Shown here in pieces: positions 33,850-43,020 of a DNA stretch of 64,000 nucleotides (position 1 is the stretch's first letter; every line of letters begins with the position of its first letter). The stretch is from Pseudaeromonas aegiceratis. GTDB lineage: Bacteria > Pseudomonadota > Gammaproteobacteria > Enterobacterales > Aeromonadaceae. The notes under the pieces were generated by a model. It worked only from the letters and a program-made list of their open reading frames with translations. It was not told the origin of the DNA and searched no databases. The stretch covers positions 3,038,001 to 3,102,000 of the forward strand of contig NZ_CP158016.1 in the NCBI RefSeq assembly GCF_046254905.1. The letters run 5' to 3'. A program made the translations under genes and the position numbers.

Positions 33850-34335
33850 TCACCGAATATGATAACGACGCCGGATCCGGCGCAGGGTCAGGTAGACCCA
33901 GGGCCAGACCAGGCAGGTGGTCAGGGAGGTCCAGAACAGCCGGTAGTGCAGGAAGGCCACCGAAAACAGGTGTTCCGCCCAGAAGATCACCAGCTGCCCA
34001 AGCAGGGAGACGCAGCCCATCACCAGGGCCTGCTGCCAGACGGAAAAGTTGCGGATCTTCTGGAACTGGCTGGCCACCACATAAGCCATGATGGCCAACG
34101 CCAGGGCGCGCACCCCTAGGGTGCTGCCCAGCAGCATATCCAGCAGCAGGCCCGCCAGCCAGGCGCTGCCCACATTGACCCTGTGGGGCAAGGCCAGCAC
34201 CCAGTAGATCACCACCAGCATCACCCAGTCGGGGCGGAAGCTATCCAGCGCCGGCGGCAGGGGTATGATGGCCAGCACCATGGCCACCAGTATGGTCAGG
34301 TAGATGGAGCCTTTGCCGTGTCCTGTGACCGTCAT
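33850..34335 (-). CDS. mreD: MreD, rod-shape membrane protein
   Basis: The 161-residue protein has about five membrane helices and the pattern 'LPPALDSFRPDWVMLVVIYW'. MreD works with MreC and MreB in the elongation complex. It overlaps mreC by four bases. Confidence 0.95.
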   Translation of the reverse strand: MTVTGHGKGSIYLTILVAMVLAIIPLPPALDSFRPDWVMLVVIYWVLALPHRVNVGSAWLAGLLLDMLLGSTLGVRALALAIMAYVVASQFQKIRNFSVWQQALVMGCVSLLGQLVIFWAEHLFSVAFLHYRLFWTSLTTCLVWPWVYLTLRRIRRRYHIR

Positions 34336-35237
34336 GGTGAGCCCTCCGTGGTGGTGGCGGCCGAGGCGGTACTCATGGCCGCAGACGGCGCCGCCAGGAT
34401 CGGCTGCTTACCCTGATCCGCCGGCCACAGCAGCAAGAGGTAACGCAACCGATCCAGCTCGGCCAGGGGCTTGGCCTTCACCTCGGCGAAGGGCTTGCCC
34501 TCCTCATAGGCGAAACGGGTGATGCGGGCCACCGGATAGCCCATGGGGAAGCGCCCGCCGAGACCGGAGGTGACCAGCAGATCCCCCTCCTGAATGTCGG
34601 CGTTGCGGGTGATGTTCTTCAGCTCCAGCTCGTCGATGCTGCCGGTACCGCTGGCGATGGCGCGGATGTCGTTGCGGGCGATGCGCACCGGCAGGGCATG
34701 GCTGGCATCCGTGATCAGCAGCACCCGGCTGGTGGTCTTGCCCACGCTCAGCACCTGACCCACCACCCCCTGATCGTTGAGCACCGGCTGACCGTCGTAG
34801 ACGCCATTGAGGGTGCCCTTGTCGATCACCACCTGATGGACGAAGGGATCCGAGTCCACCGCCATGATCTGGGCCACCATCTTGCGGGCATCCAGGTTGA
34901 TGGGCGAGCCCAGCAGCTGATGCAGTCGCTGGTTCTCCTGGGTGAGCTGCTGCAGGCGCAACAACTCGCCCCGCACCAGGAACAGCTGCTGTTGCAGCTG
35001 ATCGTTCTCGTCCATCAGGCTCTCGCGACTGCGGAACTGGGTGCGCACCCCGCCCACCAGCTGTTTGGGCAGGTTGGCCAGGTAGATGAGCGGGCTGACC
35101 AGGGAGTTCATGTAGACCCGGCTGGAGTCGAACAGGTGAAAGCGGGCATCGGCCACGATGCAGGCGACCGAGACCAGAACGGTAAAAAAGAGTCTCAGCT
35201 GGAGAGACGGGCCACGGCCAAATAAGGGCTTCATCAA
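34332..35237 (-). CDS. mreC: MreC, rod-shape scaffold protein
   Basis: The 301-residue bitopic protein has an N-terminal helix (about 12-30), a coiled coil (about 65-105) and a beta-barrel domain with 'VIDKGTLNGVYDGQPVLNDQGVVGQV'. It activates PBP2 in the elongasome. The tail is Ala/Thr-rich. It lies 42 bases after mreB, with a hairpin in between. Confidence 0.96.
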   Translation of the reverse strand: MMKPLFGRGPSLQLRLFFTVLVSVACIVADARFHLFDSSRVYMNSLVSPLIYLANLPKQLVGGVRTQFRSRESLMDENDQLQQQLFLVRGELLRLQQLTQENQRLHQLLGSPINLDARKMVAQIMAVDSDPFVHQVVIDKGTLNGVYDGQPVLNDQGVVGQVLSVGKTTSRVLLITDASHALPVRIARNDIRAIASGTGSIDELELKNITRNADIQEGDLLVTSGLGGRFPMGYPVARITRFAYEEGKPFAEVKAKPLAELDRLRYLLLLWPADQGKQPILAAPSAAMSTASAATTTEGSP

Positions 35238-35250
35238 GACACCAATAGCA

Positions 35251-35273
35251 GACCGGCCCTCGACGGGCCGGTC
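35251..35273 (-). other. Perfect hairpin between mreB and mreC
   Basis: A 9-bp perfect stem GACCGGCCC/GGGCCGGTC has a five-base loop. No T run follows on the minus strand, so this looks more like an mRNA stability or processing element than an intrinsic terminator. It could help set more MreB than MreCD. Confidence 0.5.
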
Positions 35274-35279
35274 ATGCTC

Positions 35280-36323
35280 TTATTCGTAGTGGAACAGGTC
35301 GCCACCGTGCATGTCGATGAGCTCCAGGGCTCGACCGCCACCACGGGCCACACAGGTGAGAGGATCCTCGGCCACCACCACAGGGATGCCGGTCTCTTCC
35401 ATCAGCAGACGATCCAGATCCCGCAGCAGGGCGCCACCGCCGGTGAGCACCATGCCCTTCTCGGAGATGTCGGAAGCCAGTTCAGGCGGGGATTGTTCCA
35501 GGGCCACCATGACGGCGCTGACGATACCGGTCAGCGGCTCTTGCAGGGCCTCCAGGATCTCGTTGGAGTTGAGGGTGAAGCTGCGGGGTACCCCTTCGGC
35601 CAGGTTACGACCGCGCACCTCGATCTCGCGCACCTCGTCGCCGGGATAGGCAGAGCCGATCTCGTGCTTGATGCGCTCGGCGGTGGCCTCACCGATCAGG
35701 CTGCCGTAGTTGCGACGCACATAGCTGATGATGGCTTCGTCAAACTTGTCGCCACCGATGCGCACGGAGGAGGAGTAGACCACGCCGTTCAGGGAGATGA
35801 TGGCCACTTCGGTGGTCCCGCCACCGATGTCCACCACCATGGAGCCGGTGGCTTCGGAGACCGGCAGGCCGGCACCGATGGCGGCGGCCATGGGTTCGTC
35901 GATCAGGTACACCTCACGGGCGCCGGCGCCCTGAGCGGATTCCTTGATGGCACGACGCTCTACCTGGGTGGAGCCGCAGGGAACACACACCAGCACGCGG
36001 GGGCTGGGGCGCAGGAAATTGTTCTCGTGCACCTGCTTGATGAAGTGCTGCAGCATCTTCTCGGTGACGGAGAAGTCGGCGATCACCCCGTCCTTCATGG
36101 GCCGGATGGCGGCGATGTTGCCGGGGGTACGCCCCAGCATCAGCTTGGCCGCATGGCCCACCGCCGCAACGGACTTGGCACTGCCGCCCCGCTCCTGGCG
36201 GATGGCGACCACAGAGGGCTCGTTCAACACAATGCCTTTACCCTTCACGTAGATCAGGGTGTTGGCGGTACCCAAGTCGATCGACAGATCGTTGGAAAAA
36301 AGACCTCTGAGTTTCTTGAACAT
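35280..36323 (-). CDS. mreB: Rod-shape actin homologue MreB
   Basis: The 347-residue actin-fold protein shows the phosphate loop 'IDLGTANTLIYVKGKGIVLNEPSVVA' region, 'VVDIGGGTTEVAIISL' and 'VLTGGGALLRDLDRLL'. The N-terminal 'MFKKLRGLF' forms the membrane-binding amphipathic helix. It heads mreBCD-maf-rng-yhdP-nit-tldD. A good promoter lies just upstream (36368-36396). Confidence 0.99.
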   Translation of the reverse strand: MFKKLRGLFSNDLSIDLGTANTLIYVKGKGIVLNEPSVVAIRQERGGSAKSVAAVGHAAKLMLGRTPGNIAAIRPMKDGVIADFSVTEKMLQHFIKQVHENNFLRPSPRVLVCVPCGSTQVERRAIKESAQGAGAREVYLIDEPMAAAIGAGLPVSEATGSMVVDIGGGTTEVAIISLNGVVYSSSVRIGGDKFDEAIISYVRRNYGSLIGEATAERIKHEIGSAYPGDEVREIEVRGRNLAEGVPRSFTLNSNEILEALQEPLTGIVSAVMVALEQSPPELASDISEKGMVLTGGGALLRDLDRLLMEETGIPVVVAEDPLTCVARGGGRALELIDMHGGDLFHYE

Positions 36324-36367
36324 GGTTGCGGGGGATCCTGGAAAGTGGAAGTGCGAAAAACCGGCTC

Positions 36368-36396
36368 ACTTTACCAACCCCCGCTCCAGAGGGCAA
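36368..36396 (-). promoter_or_regulatory. Candidate sigma-70 promoter for mreB
   Basis: On the minus strand TTGCCC (36391-36396) and TAAAGT (36368-36373) are separated by exactly 17 bases. The predicted start near 36361 leaves a leader of about 38 bases before mreB. Each hexamer matches consensus at four of six positions. Confidence 0.55.
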
Positions 36397-36418
36397 GCCA
36401 GGCGGGACGCCGCCTGGC
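36397..36418 (-). terminator. Strong hairpin at the end of the msh locus
   Basis: A 9-bp perfect stem GCCAGGCGG/CCGCCTGGC has a four-base loop. It lies 28 bases after the mshQ stop and touches the mreB -35. The following sequence (TTGCCCTCT) is a poor T run, so termination may be partial or factor-dependent. Confidence 0.5.
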
Positions 36419-36446
36419 CTCAAGTGGCCGGTTTCGTGATACCCCA

Positions 36447-39400
36447 TCAGGGGGTGGTGATCTCCCGCCGGTAGATGACCCGTTCGTGTCCCTTATACAG
36501 ACCAAAGGCTGCCTTGCCCGGCGGGAAACCGCTCAAGGTGCCACTGGTCCAGACATGCTGCCACCACAGGGGCACGCTCTGGGCCGTCACCGGCACATAG
36601 CCCTCGCCACCGGGGGCAGCAAACAGCAGGGGCAGACGACCGGCCACCGCCGTCAGGCTGTCTCGGGGCGTCACGGCGCTGCTGGCGCCATCGCTGTTAT
36701 CCAGCAGCGGCACCGCCGACCAGTTGGCCGGCGCCAGGTCGTTGAGCCGCAGATCCGCCGCCGGCAGCACAGAACAGCTGTCATCCTCGGCGGTGACAAA
36801 GCGGCTGCCGCTCCAATACTGCAGGTACAGCGGCAGGGTCAGATCCGCGCTGGGGGCGCCGTAGACGCTGGTGGCCAGCAACCGTCCGTAACGGGTTTCC
36901 GGCGCCGTGGGGCTCAGGGTCAGGCTGCCGGACTGCCGCACCCCATCGCTGTCCGTCAGATCTGACAGGGTCAATGCCAACTCGGGGGTAAAGGGCGCCA
37001 CCAGGGCCAGGGTGGCGGCGCTGGCATCGGACTTGTCATAGGCCAGGGTGCTCGCCTCGCTCCAGCTGAAGGTAGGCAAGCCGGCACTGGCGGCACTGCT
37101 GCCGGCGATGGCCCAGCTGCCGGACTCCCAGCCCAGCACCACCGCCAATGTGCCGCCGTCGCTGGCCGCATTGCTGCTGGCCGCGCTCCAGTTGTCGGCA
37201 TCCGGATAGGCGTCATCGGCCGCTATCTTGGCGAAGTCTCCCAAGTAGTTGTTGATGGTCTCCCCGCTGGCATTGAGGCCATAGACATCGAACTGGCTGG
37301 CGAGACCGCTGGCATAGGTGAGGGCCTGGCCCAGGTAGCTGAAGCCGGCACTGTCACCGTCATCGGTGGCTTCGCAGGTCTGCTCCAAGACGCCCTGTCG
37401 TTGGGCCACCGCCAGCAGCTTCACCGGAATGAAACGCCCCACGGGATCGCTGTAGATCCGACTCTCGGTCAGGCTCGCCATGGGCACCGGCAGGCTGTCG
37501 CTCTGGTAGCCGGCATAGGGGATGAAGCTGGGCACCCGGTAACGGTACACCCCCACATCCGCCATGCTGGTGGTGAGATCCAGGGTGCCGCCGGTGAGGC
37601 TCAGGGTGCTGCTGGGCTGGCTGGGCGCACTGCCCTGGCTCGGCGCCAGCAGTTCGTGCTGCCAGGAGAGGGCACTGCTGGCCACCTGGCCACTGCTGCC
37701 GGTGGCAAAGTTGGGGGTCAGCACGAAGCTGCCGTCCTGCCAGTAGCCGGCCTGGGCCCGCAAGGTGAAGCCACTGTCCACCGCGGTGAAGGCCTCACAG
37801 GCGGCCAAGGCGGCATCCGTGCTGCCGCTGCAGCTGGGGGCGTCGGGCACCGTCAGGCGAATGACCTGGGGCAGCACCACGAAACTGTCCGTGCCAGTGA
37901 GGGTCAGGGTGCCGTCGTCGGTCTCCAGGCTGCTGGTGGCTGTCAACCCCATGACGCCGGCATCCGGGTAAGCCACCGTCAGGCTGGCCACGCCGCTGGC
38001 ATCAAAGCTCAGGTTCTGGCTGCTGGCCTCGCTCAGGGCAGTATCATTGATACTCAGCGAGCTTGAGCCGGTGCTGGGGTAGCTGTACTGCTGGGTGAAG
38101 GTGACCGGCACCGTCTGGTTCTGCAGCAGCGGCAAACAGACCGGGCTGCTGCCGCCGCTGCTTTGTACCGCCTGGAGGCTGACGCTGCCACTGCCGGCCC
38201 CGGCGTAGAAATCCGGCACATCGAATTGATAGGCCACGTCCACAAAGCTCATGCTGCAGCTGCTGTCCAGCACCCCGTCTTTGTAGCAGCGCAAACTGTT
38301 GCTGGCGGTGGGTGACGCATCCGTGATCCCCAGCGTCACACTCTCCGCCGTGCTGTGGCTCAGGGTTACCGCGGTGCTGCCGGTAAAGCTGGGAGAAGCA
38401 TCGCTCCAGCCCGAGCTGGGGGACAGGGTCACCTCGCTGACATTGCTGGACAGGGTACAGGCATCGTCGCTGCAGGCCTTCACCGTCACCTCTGCCGGCT
38501 CACAGGTCAGGGCACTGGCCGGGTAATGCAGCTCGTAGTGGTCCACGCTGCTGCCACTGCTGCACTCCCCGGCACTGATATCCGCGTAATCCTCCCAGTC
38601 ACGGGCATCGATCACCCCGGAACCATTGAGCTGCAGATAATCCCCCACGGTCACGGGACCAATGATCTTACCGTTGACCGACACTGTGCCGTTGTCGCTG
38701 TAGAGACCGGCGGTGAGGGTGCCGTTGTTGATGGTGACCTGATCGTAGGCAATCACCACCACCCGCTGACCTGTCGAGACCGTCGTGGGCAAGGATTGGT
38801 TGAGGGTCATGTTGGCCTTGACGTACAGCAACACATCCCCGCTTCCTGAGACATAGAAACTGCCGCTGTTCATCTGCAGGTTGCGGATCCAGTACTCACC
38901 GGGCGCAATAGAGATGGTGCCGTCGATATTCAGGCTGTCGATGGTGGCGGGAAACTGGCTGGGCGCCAGGGTCAACTTACCATTGCTGTTGACCTGGATC
39001 GCGCCGTACTCTGAGCCGGTCAGGCTCTTGGTACCATTAACGTTGATATTTTCCCCCGAGGTGGAGGGAAAGGTCGCCAGGGTCAGGGGATCCACGTAGG
39101 TGTACAGCAAGGTACAAGTGCTGCTACTGCTTGGACAATAGTATTTTTTCGAATTGCCGCCGATGGAGGGAAAGCGGATCGCATCCCCCTGATTGGCGTA
39201 GATGGTACCGTCATTCCACAGCCCGCCGCCGGCCTCCTTGCTCTGCACCGGACCGGGAAACGGCGAGCAGATGGACGTCGCGGTGGTCGTCACAGCCACC
39301 CACTGCAGGGTCACCTGATCCCAGCTGATATCATCCTGATCCCGGCCCGCCGTGGTCGAGCCATATTGATCTGCCGTACTGACCGTCAGCACATAGCTGC

Positions 39401-40160
39401 CGGCCGCCAGGGTCAGCGCCGGACTCCAGCTGGGATCGCCATCGCCGGTAAAATAGCCGGAGGCCAACACTGTGCTGCTGCCGCTGGCCGTCAGCTTCCA
39501 GGCTGAAATGTTGCTGAAGGCCCAGTCCCGCAAGCGGTAGAACTGCAGACTGGCCAGCGTGCTCTGCTGGCTCAGAGTGATGCTGTAACTGACCTGACTG
39601 CCGCTGGGTGAGTCCGGATACCAACGATCCTGACCGCTCTGCTCGCTGCTATCGCCGATATGCTGGCGGGCCGTCAGATGCTGGTAGGTGCTGCTACCCC
39701 CCAGCAAGCTGATGGAGGAGAAGGAAAAATCATCCCAATCAGAACAACTGGCGTTGAAACGCGTGTGCTGACTACCGGAATAGCACTGCCCCCAGACCGC
39801 CAGCCGATACTCCCCCGCAGGCAGGGTCTGACTAAACGAGAAGCTTGCCGGGCTGCTGTCGCTGGCCTGGCTGTTCACCACCAAGTTGCCGCTGCTGTCC
39901 CAGATCACCAGACTGGCGCCGGCCTCCAGCCCAGCGGCATCATTCAAGGTCGCGCCGGTCAGACTCACCGCCTGACTGAGGGTCAGATACAAGGGATAGA
40001 CGGGCACATAGCTGCCGTTGCTGGTGGTCAGCAGCTGAGTGGGCCGCAACGCATCTGTGCTGTTATCCCCCAGGGTGTAGGCGCCATCCAGCAGGATATC
40101 GGCCCGGGCGCTCAGGCTAAGCAGCAACACAACGAGGCCAAACAGCCAGCCTAGTCTCAT
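36447..40160 (-). CDS. mshQ: MshQ, large MSHA-locus surface protein
   Basis: The 1237-residue secreted protein has a signal peptide (1-20, ending 'SARA'). Two beta-sandwich repeats of similar style follow (about 20-130 and 140-290; each has an 'LPAGEYRLAV' or 'LAAGSYVLTV' strand). A Gly/Asn/Ser-rich, beta-helix-like middle (about 300-520) comes next. The C-terminal half begins 'HYELHYPASALTCEPAEVTVKAC', the DUF6701 signature. Start at 40160 has a GAGGTGAG ribosome site. MshQ is the last gene of the locus in Vibrio and Shewanella; its role is unclear, and adhesin or pilus-tip partner is an inference. It overlaps mshP by four bases. Confidence 0.88.
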   Translation of the reverse strand: MRLGWLFGLVVLLLSLSARADILLDGAYTLGDNSTDALRPTQLLTTSNGSYVPVYPLYLTLSQAVSLTGATLNDAAGLEAGASLVIWDSSGNLVVNSQASDSSPASFSFSQTLPAGEYRLAVWGQCYSGSQHTRFNASCSDWDDFSFSSISLLGGSSTYQHLTARQHIGDSSEQSGQDRWYPDSPSGSQVSYSITLSQQSTLASLQFYRLRDWAFSNISAWKLTASGSSTVLASGYFTGDGDPSWSPALTLAAGSYVLTVSTADQYGSTTAGRDQDDISWDQVTLQWVAVTTTATSICSPFPGPVQSKEAGGGLWNDGTIYANQGDAIRFPSIGGNSKKYYCPSSSSTCTLLYTYVDPLTLATFPSTSGENINVNGTKSLTGSEYGAIQVNSNGKLTLAPSQFPATIDSLNIDGTISIAPGEYWIRNLQMNSGSFYVSGSGDVLLYVKANMTLNQSLPTTVSTGQRVVVIAYDQVTINNGTLTAGLYSDNGTVSVNGKIIGPVTVGDYLQLNGSGVIDARDWEDYADISAGECSSGSSVDHYELHYPASALTCEPAEVTVKACSDDACTLSSNVSEVTLSPSSGWSDASPSFTGSTAVTLSHSTAESVTLGITDASPTASNSLRCYKDGVLDSSCSMSFVDVAYQFDVPDFYAGAGSGSVSLQAVQSSGGSSPVCLPLLQNQTVPVTFTQQYSYPSTGSSSLSINDTALSEASSQNLSFDASGVASLTVAYPDAGVMGLTATSSLETDDGTLTLTGTDSFVVLPQVIRLTVPDAPSCSGSTDAALAACEAFTAVDSGFTLRAQAGYWQDGSFVLTPNFATGSSGQVASSALSWQHELLAPSQGSAPSQPSSTLSLTGGTLDLTTSMADVGVYRYRVPSFIPYAGYQSDSLPVPMASLTESRIYSDPVGRFIPVKLLAVAQRQGVLEQTCEATDDGDSAGFSYLGQALTYASGLASQFDVYGLNASGETINNYLGDFAKIAADDAYPDADNWSAASSNAASDGGTLAVVLGWESGSWAIAGSSAASAGLPTFSWSEASTLAYDKSDASAATLALVAPFTPELALTLSDLTDSDGVRQSGSLTLSPTAPETRYGRLLATSVYGAPSADLTLPLYLQYWSGSRFVTAEDDSCSVLPAADLRLNDLAPANWSAVPLLDNSDGASSAVTPRDSLTAVAGRLPLLFAAPGGEGYVPVTAQSVPLWWQHVWTSGTLSGFPPGKAAFGLYKGHERVIYRREITTP

Positions 40161-40585
40161 AATCTCACCTCGCTGCTGCTCTGCCGGCTCACCTGCAGCT
40201 GGGCGTTGCCGCACTGGCCCTGGGTCTGCAACCAGTAATACTCCACTGGGCTGCCGTCCTCATCCGTCAGGCTCAGATGGCGGCAGGACCAGCTTAAGGT
40301 ACAGCCGGTCAGGCCACTCTCACTCAGGCTCTGGCTGCCGCTGGCCGAATCCGCCTCGCCACTGGCACAGACCCCTCGCCGCAGCACCCAGTACAGACGC
40401 TGATCCATGCCCGACTGGGCCAACGACTGGGCGCGCACCGACAACACCTCATAGGCCAGGCTGTCGCTGGCGTTGCCCAGCAGCCGGGTCAGGGCCACCG
40501 CCAACAGGCCCAGGATCACCATGACCGCCAGGGCGATCACCAGCATGCTGCCGCGCTGGCGGCGGATCCGTCCATCAGGGCACAT
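40157..40585 (-). CDS. mshP: MshP, minor pilin-like protein
   Basis: The 142-residue protein has a prepilin-like N-terminus 'RQRGSMLVIALAVMVILG' with a basic leader of about 12 residues. The usual Glu5 of the mature pilin is replaced by a hydrophobic residue, as in GspK/PilX-like tip pilins. It carries several Cys. It overlaps mshO by 11 bases. Confidence 0.85.
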   Translation of the reverse strand: MCPDGRIRRQRGSMLVIALAVMVILGLLAVALTRLLGNASDSLAYEVLSVRAQSLAQSGMDQRLYWVLRRGVCASGEADSASGSQSLSESGLTGCTLSWSCRHLSLTDEDGSPVEYYWLQTQGQCGNAQLQVSRQSSSEVRL

Positions 40586-41387
40586 GATTCACCTGCAATC
40601 GTCGATTGAGCAGCAAGGCGTTGCCATCCCCCAGGGTCAGGGAGAGCACCACATCCAACTGGGTATTGGCCTGCAAGGAGGGCGCCGTCAGGGCAAAGCC
40701 GCTGGCCGACCCCAGATCCTGGGCCATCAAGACGCCGCCGGTCGGCACCCTCAGGCTCCAATCCCAGCCCCAAGCGTAATCGGCATAGCGATACAGGGAG
40801 GTGCCCTGCCGGCACCAAGCCACCGGACTGTCAGCCAGCACCAGATAGCGGCGGCCGCTGGAGTCCTGCGCCAGGGGCCGGGACAGACTGACGCTGGCCA
40901 GGGGATCCGAGTCCGGATCGCTGGGCAGGGTCACGCTGGTGAGGGTGGCCAGGCTACCGCTGGCCGCCGTCAGGCTGGACTGGTAGAAATCCGCCGTGCT
41001 CAGGGTATCCACCGACAGCCGCCGCCCCACCTGCAGGGCCGCCGCCGAGCTGTCCTGAAAGTCATCCCCCGACACCAGGCTCAGGCTGCTGCGGCCGGCC
41101 ACCCAGCCCAGATAGCCCCCCGCCCCCCGCAGGGGCACATACTCCACGCAGGCCGCCAGGCTGGTGCCGCTGTCGTGCAGCCGCAGGCTCATGGGATGGG
41201 CATCCGCCAACTCCCGAGCCAGCCGCTCCAGCACGAAGCGCCCCTCCGCCAAGCGCCGCTGCTGCTCGGCACTGTCCCGGTACAGCAGGGTGCCGGTCCC
41301 CAGAAACTGGCTCACCAACACGGAGACGATGCCCAGCACCACTATCACCACCACCAGTTCCACCAGGGTAAAGCCGCGTGACCGCAT
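40575..41387 (-). CDS. mshO: MshO, minor prepilin
   Basis: The 270-residue protein has the type IV cleavage site 'RGFTLVELVVVIVVLG' with Glu5, placing it in the PilW/GspJ class. The ATG at 41387 overlaps the mshD stop by one base (TGATG), so the open frame upstream is not used. Confidence 0.88.
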   Translation of the reverse strand: MRSRGFTLVELVVVIVVLGIVSVLVSQFLGTGTLLYRDSAEQQRRLAEGRFVLERLARELADAHPMSLRLHDSGTSLAACVEYVPLRGAGGYLGWVAGRSSLSLVSGDDFQDSSAAALQVGRRLSVDTLSTADFYQSSLTAASGSLATLTSVTLPSDPDSDPLASVSLSRPLAQDSSGRRYLVLADSPVAWCRQGTSLYRYADYAWGWDWSLRVPTGGVLMAQDLGSASGFALTAPSLQANTQLDVVLSLTLGDGNALLLNRRLQVNHVP

Positions 41388-41977
41388 CAGTAGTTGCTCC
41401 GATAACCGGTGAAGGGCAACGCCTCGCCGCTGGGGGTGGTCACCGTCACCCGGTAGCGCTTGGCCAGATCGGTGCGGCTGCTCCCCTCCTGCCATTGGGG
41501 GGCATTGCTGACGCAGACGGTGAGGCTGAAGTGGGCATACAGGGTGGGATCCAGGCCGCGCAGGCTGGCGTAGGCATCCCCGCTGATGGCGCTCCCCCCC
41601 AGGCTGGGGCAGTAGGCATTGAAGTCATCCACGTCATCAAACTGACTGTAGCTTTCGCTGTCCGGGCCGTAATCGTCTGGGTCCGTGCAGTCGCCACTGC
41701 TCTCTTCCAGCTCGGTGAGGCTGATGGCACCACAGTAGGGATAACGGTTGTTGCTGGTGAGGCCGCTGCGATCGCTATTTTCATCGAAGCTGCGGCCGGC
41801 AATCTCCCCCAGCAGGGCCTGGGCCAGTTCGGCGGCACGCACCTGATACAGTGGCTCCCGCTGCTGGCTCACCAGGGGCGCCAAGACGCCGGTGATGAGA
41901 ACCAGGGCCAGGGCCAGCAATACCATGCCCACCACCAGCTCCAGCAAGGTGAAGCCCTGCGCGCCCTTAGCAGACAT
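41387..41977 (-). CDS. mshD: MshD, minor prepilin
   Basis: The 196-residue prepilin has 'QGFTLLELVVGMVLLALAL' with Glu5, a PilV/GspI-type helix. The mature part is acidic with paired Cys. It overlaps mshC by 11 bases. Confidence 0.88.
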   Translation of the reverse strand: MSAKGAQGFTLLELVVGMVLLALALVLITGVLAPLVSQQREPLYQVRAAELAQALLGEIAGRSFDENSDRSGLTSNNRYPYCGAISLTELEESSGDCTDPDDYGPDSESYSQFDDVDDFNAYCPSLGGSAISGDAYASLRGLDPTLYAHFSLTVCVSNAPQWQEGSSRTDLAKRYRVTVTTPSGEALPFTGYRSNY

Positions 41978-42458
41978 GGATATACCCCTGGGTTTCGATA
42001 CAGAGTTTCAGACTCGTCTCGCCCTGGATGCCGATCACCAGCTGGCTGCCATAGGCCGTGCCGCTGGCGTCCAGTGGGCGCCCCCAGTAGTCAAAACTCA
42101 GCTGCGTTGGCGCGGAGAGCGTCACCGTGTCCACCGCCTCATCCGCCGCTATACCCAAAGAAGGGCTGGCATAGGCCTCCCCCGCCCCCGGCAGGCTGGC
42201 GTCGCAGCTGGTCTGGGCGGGATCCTGGCGGGGAATGCCGAAACGATGGGTCTCGAACAGCAATGTGCTGCACTGGCTGGCCCGGGACATGGCCATCAGC
42301 TGCGCCTGCTGCAGCAGGGCGGCCAGGCGATCCCGGTAGATCACCTCGTCAAAGCCACCCCGGGTGAGAAAGCGCGGCAGCACTGTCACCGCCAGCACCC
42401 CCACCAGCACCAGCACCGTCACCAGCTCCACCAGGGTAAAGCCCCTTGCCCGTCCCAT
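41967..42458 (-). CDS. mshC: MshC, minor prepilin
   Basis: The 163-residue prepilin has 'RGFTLVELVTVLVLVGVLAV' and 'FYWGRP'-like strand ('FDYWGRPLDASG') typical of the GspH/FimT class. It is the first gene after the mshA attenuator, so it should be expressed well below mshA. Confidence 0.87.
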   Translation of the reverse strand: MGRARGFTLVELVTVLVLVGVLAVTVLPRFLTRGGFDEVIYRDRLAALLQQAQLMAMSRASQCSTLLFETHRFGIPRQDPAQTSCDASLPGAGEAYASPSLGIAADEAVDTVTLSAPTQLSFDYWGRPLDASGTAYGSQLVIGIQGETSLKLCIETQGYIHVC

Positions 42459-42468
42459 GTGCCCCCTT

Positions 42469-42507
42469 AAATAAAACGGGGTGCGGCGTTCACCGCCCGC
42501 ACCCCGT
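42469..42507 (-). terminator. Attenuator-like terminator between mshA and mshC
   Basis: An 11-bp stem ACGGGGTGCGG/CCGCACCCCGT (42476-42486 with 42497-42507) is followed on the minus strand by TTTTATTT. It lies 29 bases after the mshA stop. It probably stops most transcripts after the major pilin and lets some read through into the minor pilins. Confidence 0.82.
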
Positions 42508-42536
42508 ACCAGCCAGTCTCGCGACTGCGTCGGCTA

Positions 42537-42989
42537 TCAGCAGCCGGTTTGTACCGTGATGGTGGGACGAGAGCCGGATGCAGAGGGGGCCTCGTAGGTC
42601 ACGCTGCAGCTATCCACGGCACCGGAAACCCCATCCGGATAGGCGTAGACGACGTCACCACTGGTGCCCCAATCCCAGTCGTTGTCGCTCAGATCCAGGA
42701 CATTGGACAGGGCGGTGCTGGTGGCGGCGGGATAGCCATATACGGTTGCAACGTCTTTGTTGTTGATGCTCACGGTGGCGCTTTCGGTGCTCTCGACCCC
42801 GTTGATCACCGCCTTGGAGTACACCAGGGAAGAGGCACTCTCCATGGCAGCCTTCAGACCACTCAGTGTGGACTCACGGGCATCACTCTGCAGATTGATA
42901 AACTTGGGGGCGGCGGTGACCGCCAGTATCCCCAGGATGATGATGACGATGACCAGCTCGATCAGGGTGAAACCGGCACTTCTTTTCAT
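42537..42989 (-). CDS. mshA: MshA, major MSHA pilin
   Basis: The 150-residue type IVa prepilin has a short leader and cleavage site 'SAGFTLIELVIVIIILGIL' with Glu5, then 'AAPKFINLQSDAR', the MshA hallmark. Two C-terminal Cys (in 'VDSCSV' and the final 'TGC') can close the D-region loop. The start at 42989 has AAGGTAG upstream. It is followed by a terminator and preceded by mshB. Confidence 0.94.
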   Translation of the reverse strand: MKRSAGFTLIELVIVIIILGILAVTAAPKFINLQSDARESTLSGLKAAMESASSLVYSKAVINGVESTESATVSINNKDVATVYGYPAATSTALSNVLDLSDNDWDWGTSGDVVYAYPDGVSGAVDSCSVTYEAPSASGSRPTITVQTGC

Positions 42990-43020
42990 AGCGTATCTAC
43001 CTTGTGTCTGTGCTTGCGAC

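Noticed and set aside
35274..36965. A 563-codon open frame antisense to mreB and the end of mshQ
   Set aside because: It spans two genes and an intergenic promoter, and the product is His/Gly-rich with no motif.
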